Positions 58,624 through 64,000 of a stretch of DNA of 64,000 bases are shown piece after piece; position 1 is the stretch's first letter; each line of letters begins with the position of its first letter. This DNA comes from Methanosaeta sp. PtaB.Bin039 (GTDB lineage: Archaea; Halobacteriota; Methanosarcinia; Methanotrichales; Methanotrichaceae): assembly GCA_002067795.1 (NCBI GenBank), contig MVQI01000020.1, positions 1 to 64,000 on the forward strand, given 5' to 3'. A program made the translations under genes and the position numbers. The notes below the pieces were generated by a model. That model saw only the letters and a list, made by a program, of their open reading frames with translations, was not told the DNA's origin and searched no databases.

Positions 58624-59094
58624 TCAGGGACTGGTCTTGCCCCCCATCTCAAAGGGACTCTTGTTGTTAAGGGTATCCAATGGGTTTCCGATCTTCGGCC
58701 AGCCCAGATGGGGCCATGCCACGTCGGTCCAGGTGGGAGCCGACCAGGAAGGCCATGACGGGAGGGCCAGTCCGGAGATCAGGTCGCGCTGCAGTGCCTT
58801 TCTAACAACGGATTCTCCCTGGGCTACCATCTTCTTGGCTGCAAGATAAGCTTTAGCTCCAAGGTCCATCAGTGCCTGGTTGGCCTGGACCACCTCGTCT
58901 GAGAGGTTATCGGCCAGATACCGGTTCAGGTATGTAAGACCTTGCGCTCCTCTGTCCAGGGACCACTGTATGCCCCCGAAGATCGATTCCGAACTGACGC
59001 CTCTCAGGTAATCGCTGCCCCCGATCACCCCGGTGGCCAGTGCTGTTACCCCGGCCAGCAACGCCAGTATCAACAGTGTCCGGATCTTTCTCAT
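58624..59094 (-). CDS. Secreted Trp/Pro-tailed protein of unknown function
   Basis: 156 residues from ATG 59094 (MRKIRTLLIL..., GGGGG upstream); a start at 59157 would precede the signal peptide. Signal peptide about 1-22. Middle is helical; the last 45 residues are striking, with repeated Trp-Pro and Ser-Trp pairs (LPSWPSWSAPTW, WPHLGWPKIG). Probably surface-exposed. No family recognised. Confidence 0.65.
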   Translation of the reverse strand: MRKIRTLLILALLAGVTALATGVIGGSDYLRGVSSESIFGGIQWSLDRGAQGLTYLNRYLADNLSDEVVQANQALMDLGAKAYLAAKKMVAQGESVVRKALQRDLISGLALPSWPSWSAPTWTDVAWPHLGWPKIGNPLDTLNNKSPFEMGGKTSP

Positions 59095-59337
59095 ACTACC
59101 CCCTTGACTAATGATAATGGAAATAAGATAAAATAAATGTATCGGTCCATTAGGCACGGTTTATCTCAAGAATATGCTGGCAAGAGGCAAGTACGTTTTC
59201 TTCGGCCATCTGGCATTACAAAAATGCCGTTTCTCTACTTGATGCCGTTTCTATGGTTTTATTGATACCCTGGGCATAGTTTATCAATTAATAACAACTC
59301 TTAAGTAGTTAGATATCGTAAACCAATTACTGACTTT

Positions 59338-59592
59338 ATGGTCTCCAATAGATATACAAAGAAGATCTATGTCCATATCCTTGACGCTTGCAGCAACGGA
59401 GCCGGAAAGACCCAGATCGTCTACGAATGCAACCTCAATTTCCGCGCGTTTGAGTCACATATGGACAACCTGATCCGGGCCGGCCTGATCAGAGTGGAGA
59501 CCGTAGACTGCCGAAGTCACTATTTTACCACAGACAAAGGCAGGGAGGTCCTCTCCCGGCTAAACGCCCTGATAGAGATGCTCTCGCTCTAA
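59338..59592 (+). CDS. Small winged-helix DNA-binding protein
   Basis: 84 residues. A compact winged helix typical of archaeal single-domain regulators (Sso10a/ArnR-like): KIYVHILDACSNGAGKTQIVYECNLNFRAFESHMDNLIRAGLIRVE, then a wing with YFTTDKGREVLSRLNALIEML. AT-rich upstream sequence with TTAAG element near 59308 could be the promoter and would make the mRNA leaderless. Target unknown. Confidence 0.85.
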   Translation: MVSNRYTKKIYVHILDACSNGAGKTQIVYECNLNFRAFESHMDNLIRAGLIRVETVDCRSHYFTTDKGREVLSRLNALIEMLSL

Positions 59593-59697
59593 TAAGCCCG
59601 TGCCCTTGATGCTATTTCGATCCTGGCCGGACGCCTCGTAACTGCCGCTCAAAAGAAGTATGCCTGAGTAATGTAGTTGGTGCCAGATCTCCAGATC

Positions 59698-60444
59698 CTA
59701 AAGGCATCCTGCCAGCAGAGCCACGCAGCGAGGATCGGCGCCGCTTGCAAGTGATCCGGCATGGACAGGATGGTCTCCGACAACCAGAAATGCGGTCTTG
59801 GCAGGTGCAGCCGCCAGGATCTGGCCGAAGGAGCGGTCGATCGTCATCGCAGCCTGACGGAACCCGTGCTGGTCCTGGCCGTCGTGGGCAGCCTTATCCA
59901 GTCCTATGAAGTAGGCGACCACCAGCCTGCAGTGTGCGGCCAGGGCCTCAGCAGCAAGGCGGCCGGACTGCCTGTCGAACTCGGCAGGAGGAAGGATTCG
60001 GGGGACGGCTCCAATGTATTCGACAAGCCCGCAATAGACCTCAGCGCCGCCCTTCTCCATTATCACGCCGGTCCTTATCCCGGCTGAGCTTGCCAGGGCC
60101 GGGATGCTCTGGATAGGGGATCGTCTGGCGTCCTCGGTATCGCGGATGCCGTGATGCTCGGGGAGAAGACCGCTCAATATCGAGGCGATGGCCGGAGACG
60201 TATGGCTGGAGACGGAGACGGCAGAAAACACTTGGCCGGCGGCTGCCAGACTGGGCAGGTGTTTCAGATCCTTTTCAAGATATCTGTAGAGACGAAATCC
60301 AAGGCTGTCCACAATCGAAAGCACAACCTGCTCGCAGCTCCAGGATCCAAGTTCCTCCAGGGGCTGTCCGTCGGTCCGGGGCAATGCAACGTCCAGGAGA
60401 CGGGAGATGGTGGGGGCTATGTCGATCTGGCTGACAACTGGCAT
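59698..60444 (-). CDS. Alkaline-phosphatase-superfamily protein, circularly permuted
   Basis: 248 residues. The metal-binding core is visible: Asp46 (LSIVDSLGF), the nucleophile region SSHTSPAIASILSG (Ser/Thr 80-83), Asp183 with His187 and His193 (GLDKAAHDGQDQH), and Asp224-His225 (VGDHPVH). Unusually, the motif QIDIAPTISRLLDVALPRTDGQPL, which closes normal AlkP/phosphoglycerate-mutase-like proteins, comes at the very start (residues 6-28; key DIAPT...P...GQPL). The fold therefore appears circularly permuted. Probably a phosphodiesterase or phosphatase; substrate unknown. A CATATACTATCC element about 40 bp upstream may be its TATA box. Confidence 0.8.
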   Translation of the reverse strand: MPVVSQIDIAPTISRLLDVALPRTDGQPLEELGSWSCEQVVLSIVDSLGFRLYRYLEKDLKHLPSLAAAGQVFSAVSVSSHTSPAIASILSGLLPEHHGIRDTEDARRSPIQSIPALASSAGIRTGVIMEKGGAEVYCGLVEYIGAVPRILPPAEFDRQSGRLAAEALAAHCRLVVAYFIGLDKAAHDGQDQHGFRQAAMTIDRSFGQILAAAPAKTAFLVVGDHPVHAGSLASGADPRCVALLAGCL

Positions 60445-60708
60445 GTGCCTCTGTGAAGGTCATGGGGATTTACCTCTGTCGGATAGTATATGCCCTGGCA
60501 GACAGACACATTCCTGGCAGATAAGGTCGAAGACACTCCAAAACCGGGACAGAATTGAATACGATGGCGTCGTAGATGCCTTATTATGGACGAGGATAAA
60601 TCACACGCCTGCCATACCGGCAGGCCGGATCGGGGGATTGGACCAGATCGGCAGCCTTTAGCAGATACGATAACAATCTGTTCGGCCAGATCCGGCAGCT
60701 CGGAGAAG

Positions 60709-61107
60709 GTGGAGAGAGTGGTGCGCTCGGACGAGGCGTGGAGGGAGATGCTGACCCCGGATCAATATCGTGTGGCCAGGAAGAAGGGTACAGAGATGGC
60801 TTTTTCCGGCAAGTATTACGACTTTCATGGGGACGGCATATACAGCTGCATATGCTGCGAAACCGACCTGTTCGACTCACGATCCAAGTACGATTCCGGA
60901 ACAGGCTGGCCCAGCTTCTGGGCACCGGTATGCGAAAGCAACATCTGTCGCCAGCAGGACGACAGTCTCCTCATGAGCCGCACCGAGGTTCTCTGCGCCC
61001 GCTGCAATGCTCATTTGGGCCATGTGTTCGAGGACGGTCCGCCTCCCACTTACGAGCGATACTGCCTGAACTCGGTGGCTCTGAAGTTCTCCGCACGAGA
61101 AAAATAG
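60709..61107 (+). CDS. msrB: Methionine-R-sulfoxide reductase B
   Basis: 132 residues from GTG 60709; GTGs at 60718 and 60721 are also possible, and the longer frame from 60586 is not conserved. Zinc ligands Cys47/Cys50 and Cys96/Cys99; catalytic Cys119 in RYCLNSVAL; substrate-binding GWPSFW, and LGHVFEDGP. Reduces methionine-R-sulfoxide, repairing oxidised protein Met. Stand-alone MsrB with no MsrA nearby. Fits an anaerobe coping with occasional oxygen. Confidence 0.95.
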   Translation: MERVVRSDEAWREMLTPDQYRVARKKGTEMAFSGKYYDFHGDGIYSCICCETDLFDSRSKYDSGTGWPSFWAPVCESNICRQQDDSLLMSRTEVLCARCNAHLGHVFEDGPPPTYERYCLNSVALKFSAREK

Positions 61108-61135
61108 GTGAAGACAACCGAAGGTCCCGGTCGTC

Positions 61136-62563
61136 TCAGGCTTTTAGCTGGGTTGAGGTGGACCTCGCGGCATACGAGTACCTGGTCTGACCGATCAGCT
61201 TTAAGGAGGCGTCCAGTGGCGTCTCAACACCGCGAACGACAGAACGCTCCTCACCCCCGCCAGGGGTATAGCTGCTCCAGGAGCCGCTGTTCAGAGCGCT
61301 CCTGAGAGATGCCGAAACCCTGGAAGACCCGCTCAAACGGGACTTTTCCGCATAGCCAGGCCCTCCCAGGAGATCCCGGACATTGGCCCGATATCCCTGG
61401 TCTGGCCGCACGACGGAGGAAGCCTCACGGCTTACCTCCTGACCTGTAGCGGTCAGACGCTGCTCCACCATTGCCAGGGTGCCCCGTGCGGATGCCCGAT
61501 CGGTTGATGTGTAGCTGGCAGCACCGGCCGGATCGGATGCCATAGCGCTGGCCTTGGACTCGTAAAGCAGTCCAGATAGCGGTCCGACTCCTGCAAGGGC
61601 GCTGGAGCCTGCCAAAACACCGGCCTTCACCGCAACGGATTGCTGGCCGGATGATGAGCTGCTGCGGGCGTTCATGGAGCTACTGTATCTGATACTGCCG
61701 GTATCTTCAGCTGCCATCGAAAGCTTGGTGAAGAGCTGCCCCCATTTGGCCAGGCTGTCGAGGCTCAGGCTTGCCAGGCCGCCTGAAGATAGGCTCTGTC
61801 TGACCCTGGCACCGCCGTAGTAGCTATCGGCATAGCTGATGTAGCTGGCAGACGAAGAGGAGCTCTTGACGACTGCGCTGGCCATGGCATGCTGAGTCGA
61901 TGGCTCGCCGACAGGTCCGAACTTCCTGGCGGCAGGATCGTCGAAGAGCTTTGGATCCCTGATCTCATCCACGTTTCCGACCCAATCTGCCCAGTTGATC
62001 AGCTTGAAGCTGCCAACGGCATTGCTCATGGACTGGGTGGCCAGGGCACCGCGGCTGTTGGTGATCATGGTATTTGAGTAGGCCAGGGATTTGAAGGCCT
62101 CAGACATTATCTGGGCGGCCGCAAAGTCCCCTCTGGTATTGTAGGAGAGGCCGCCGGCAAAGAGTCCTGCCCCGTTGGTGGCGCTCAGGCTCTCCGAGAT
62201 TCCCACGTAGCATCGGCATGTTCCAAGGCGGTAGTTCCAGCTCCATGAGTCTGCCCCATCCAGATAGGCGTAGGCGGAGGCAAAGGTCTTGCCTGGGGTG
62301 CCGGTGGAGACGCTCTTGGCCATGGGCCCAGTACCTGAGCCTCTGATGCTATCGGAGAGTGAAAGCTCTCCGGCAAAACCGATAACGGTGCTGCCCTGTA
62401 TCTCCGATCCCGTGGCAAGGCTGAAGGTGTTTGTGGATTGGATCTGCCCCTGGGAACTCACCCCGCCCATGGAGGCTGTCAGTGCCATTACCCCAGGTGC
62501 AATAAGGATCGCAGCTGTAAAGAAGATCGCTGTGAATCTTGTCAGTTGAGTGGTCTCCTGGTT
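61136..62563 (-). CDS. Secreted Ser/Ala/Gly-rich surface protein
   Basis: 475 residues from ATG 62563, which begins a signal peptide (FTAIFFTAAILIAPGVMAL); a longer frame from 62701 is unlikely. The mature chain is rich in Ser, Ala and Gly, with short beta-strand patterns (SLSDSIRGSG, SASYISYADSYYGGARVRQSL) and few charged residues. The composition and style resemble the N-terminal half of the metalloprotease at 1127-2443. A TATA-like CCATATAAG lies about 50 bp upstream. Likely an exported structural or adhesion protein; no family recognised. Confidence 0.72.
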   Translation of the reverse strand, partial: NQETTQLTRFTAIFFTAAILIAPGVMALTASMGGVSSQGQIQSTNTFSLATGSEIQGSTVIGFAGELSLSDSIRGSGTGPMAKSVSTGTPGKTFASAYAYLDGADSWSWNYRLGTCRCYVGISESLSATNGAGLFAGGLSYNTRGDFAAAQIMSEAFKSLAYSNTMITNSRGALATQSMSNAVGSFKLINWADWVGNVDEIRDPKLFDDPAARKFGPVGEPSTQHAMASAVVKSSSSSASYISYADSYYGGARVRQSLSSGGLASLSLDSLAKWGQLFTKLSMAAEDTGSIRYSSSMNARSSSSSGQQSVAVKAGVLAGSSALAGVGPLSGLLYESKASAMASDPAGAASYTSTDRASARGTLAMVEQRLTATGQEVSREASSVVRPDQGYRANVRDLLGGPGYAEKSRLSGSSRVSASLRSALNSGSWSSYTPGGGEERSVVRGVETPLDASLKLIGQTRYSYAARSTSTQLKA

Positions 62564-62958
62564 CATCTGTGGTCTTCCTAAAGTTCCTTGGCAGCTCGAA
62601 GGTCCTGCCCATCTTATATGGATGACGGCCATTTCTATATCGATGCCCTTGCAAGGTTGCGATAGCTGATTGGGCTTCTGATGTCTTATTCGGGCGTCCA
62701 TTGGACTGAGGAAATTATAGATGTCTCTCGATTCGATCAGAATAGGGGATGGGCCGCCCGTCCAGGGAGTAGCAAGAAGGGATGAGACAGGCGGTCAAGA
62801 TAGTAATAGTGATAACCGGTTATGAGTACCTAACCGGCGCGGGGCGAAAGTAATCCAGCTGCGGCGACCAACGCCTGGGGTGGGGCGCGAAAAAAGAGCG
62901 CCGATTTGTGACTGCCGATCGGAAGATGCGTTTTTTTGCGCCTCAGTGGCGAGGAAGA
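62564..62958. other. Divergent intergenic region
   Basis: About 395 bp. TATA-like elements near each end (about 62612 for the minus gene, 62959 for the plus gene). No gene recognised in between. Confidence 0.4.
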
Positions 62959-62966
62959 GATATATC
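62959..62966 (+). promoter_or_regulatory. TATA box for cyclophilin-like gene
   Basis: GATATATC lies about 25-30 bp upstream of the ATG at 62990, which implies a leaderless mRNA. Confidence 0.5.
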
Positions 62967-62989
62967 CAGGGATTTACGGCCATACCATC

Positions 62990-63346
62990 ATGACTCTCAT
63001 ATCCGTCGATATAGAGGGACGTGGCAGAGCTGCATTTCAGCTCGACGACAGAAATCCCGGCCTGGCCCAGGCCCTATTGCGGGTCCTGCCCATCTCAACT
63101 CCAGCCGAGAGATGGCAGGAGGAAATTTATTTTTCGCTGCCGTTTGCCTGCGAAGACGAAAATCCCAGCATCTCCGCGCAGAGAGGCGACGTCTCATATT
63201 GGTCTCCAGGTCCAGCCTTCTGCATATTCTTCGGAGATAGCCAGCCGATCTCCGCAGTGAACCATCTCGGAAGCATCGTGGAAGGACTTGACGCCGTCGC
63301 CAGGGCCAGGCAGGGAGATGTGATCACACTGAGTGTGGCTCCCTGA
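62990..63346 (+). CDS. Cyclophilin-like fold protein
   Basis: 118 residues from ATG 62990, supported by the TATA position; an earlier ATG at 62936 lies upstream of the TATA box. Contains FQLDDRNPGLAQALLRVLP, WQEEIYFSLPF, GDVSYWSPGPAFCIFFGD and NHLGSIVEGL, the pattern of the archaeal/bacterial TM1367-like cyclophilin-fold family (GD-x3-Y-W-P-G-x3-C-I-F-F-G). It lacks the catalytic Arg context of true cyclophilins, so isomerase activity is uncertain. Confidence 0.85.
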   Translation: MTLISVDIEGRGRAAFQLDDRNPGLAQALLRVLPISTPAERWQEEIYFSLPFACEDENPSISAQRGDVSYWSPGPAFCIFFGDSQPISAVNHLGSIVEGLDAVARARQGDVITLSVAP

Positions 63347-63578
63347 TGTACTCCGGCCTTCAACCGGGAAATTGAGGGCGCGCACAAAACTTGCAGCGAA
63401 ATTCCTCATGGCGCCGATCCGGACGGCTGGCGCATGCAGGAGATCTCTCTGCGGAACAGCCACATGATCCAGACCACATGCTCCAGGAAGAGACGGTTAA
63501 GTAGAAGAAGCGAGAATATGATGCTGGGCAGCTTGATCCCTCGAGGATCGGCCCCCTTAAGAGAAGGTTGGGGTAATA

Positions 63579-64000
63579 TTGACGAGAGTTCTGGTTATCT
63601 ATTATTCCCGAACCGGGAACACTGAGAAGATGGCCAAATCCGTAGCAGAAGGCGCAAGGTCTGGTGGAGCAGAGGTGACGGTGAAGAGGGTTGAGGAGAC
63701 GGGGCTTGACGACCTGCTGGGGTCAGACGGCATAATCATCGGCTCGCCAACCTATTATGGGCAGATGGCGGCTGAGGTAAAGAGGCTCTTCGATTCGTCG
63801 TCCGAAGTGAGAGGCCAGCTGGAGAACAGGGTGGGCGCGGCATTCACCTCGGCGGCCAGCGTCGGCGGAGGCAGCCAGACCACAATCCTCTCCATACTGC
63901 AGGCCATGCTGATCCACTCCATGATCGTCGTTGGCGATCCGATGGAGGTGGGGGGCCACTACGGACCCATAGGCGTGGGCGAACCGGATGAAGAGGCCCT
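63579..64000 (+). CDS. Flavodoxin/NAD(P)H-quinone-oxidoreductase-like protein, 3' end cut by window
   Basis: The frame opens at TTG 63579 (GGTTGGGGTAATAT upstream) and runs past the end of the window. It begins MTRVLVIYYSRTGNTEKMA, with the FMN phosphate loop YSRTGNTEK, then DGIIIGSPTYYGQMAAEVKRLFD and AAFTSAASVGGGSQTT, which is the WrbA/flavodoxin pattern. Probably an FMN-dependent NAD(P)H:quinone oxidoreductase (WrbA-type) or an iron-sulfur flavoprotein relative; the missing C-terminus decides. The TTG start explains why it is easily missed. Confidence 0.88.
   Translation, partial: MTRVLVIYYSRTGNTEKMAKSVAEGARSGGAEVTVKRVEETGLDDLLGSDGIIIGSPTYYGQMAAEVKRLFDSSSEVRGQLENRVGAAFTSAASVGGGSQTTILSILQAMLIHSMIVVGDPMEVGGHYGPIGVGEPDEEA

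Noticed and set aside
1-64000. CRISPR arrays, rRNA genes, prophage or intact insertion sequences
   Set aside because: No regular repeat-spacer pattern, rRNA segment, integrase or complete transposase was seen; only the TnpB remnant indicates mobile DNA.

Overview
The window is a GC-rich stretch of archaeal chromosome, most likely from an acetoclastic methanogen of the Methanosarcinales, close to Methanothrix (Methanosaeta). That placement is inference from gene content; no 16S rRNA or methanogenesis operon lies in the window. The archaeal markers are direct: aIF2-gamma, Rpo7, Spt4, S24e, S27ae, GTP-dependent dephospho-CoA kinase, TFE, a Tfx-type regulator, the archaeal aldolase-type shikimate-pathway enzyme, TATA boxes about 25-40 bp upstream of starts, and many TTG starts preceded by Shine-Dalgarno sequences.

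Layout. 1-2.5 kb: two tandem secreted metzincin-type proteases, the first cut by the window edge. 2.5-7.2 kb (minus): alpha-glucan phosphorylase, NfeD-type membrane serine protease and its SPFH/stomatin partner. 7.4-11 kb (minus): a classic archaeal information-processing operon, aIF2g-PIN-rpo7-spt4-DPCK-rps24e-rps27ae. 11.3-12.3 kb: a PC4-like protein and an unknown partner. 12.5-16.05 kb: archaeal aromatic-precursor synthase, then pyrD-pyrK-FAH hydrolase and tRNA-Cys. 16.1-19 kb: tungstate ABC importer tupABC with a Tfx regulator. 19.2-23 kb: flavodoxin fusion, TFE, a gene-poor patch holding a decayed TnpB gene, and a winged-helix regulator. 23.5-31.9 kb (minus): AIR-synthase-like protein, MutL, MutS, MFS transporter, small Lrp-type RAM protein, TPR protein and a DUF3467-like protein. 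32-36.6 kb (plus): carAB, tRNA-Val and tRNA-Phe. 36.9-39.5 kb: a small secreted domain protein and a legumain-like C13/caspase-fold peptidase carrying the same domain. 39.8-43.3 kb (minus): two membrane proteins (one b561-like) and a CPH-type P1B ATPase. 43.9-47.2 kb: small stress membrane protein, PNPOx-like flavoprotein, an unknown, and a lone NitT/TauT-type lipoprotein. 47.2-53.6 kb: a signalling cluster, discussed next. 54-64 kb: secreted proteins, DUF2240, two radical SAM proteins, a permuted alkaline-phosphatase-like enzyme, MsrB, a cyclophilin-like protein, and a flavodoxin cut by the window end.

The most interesting region is 47.2-53.6 kb. It combines a metallo-beta-lactamase/histidine-kinase-like fusion with a divergent membrane sensor that carries PAS repeats, a SpoIIE phosphatase and an RsbW-like kinase domain in one chain, followed by two STAS antagonist proteins. 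This is a bacterial-style partner-switching module in an organism whose RNA polymerase uses TBP/TFB rather than sigma factors, so its output is unknown. Other notable points are the Tfx-tungstate linkage, the peptidase with a stand-alone copy of its N-terminal domain, the circularly permuted AlkP-fold protein and the TnpB remnant.
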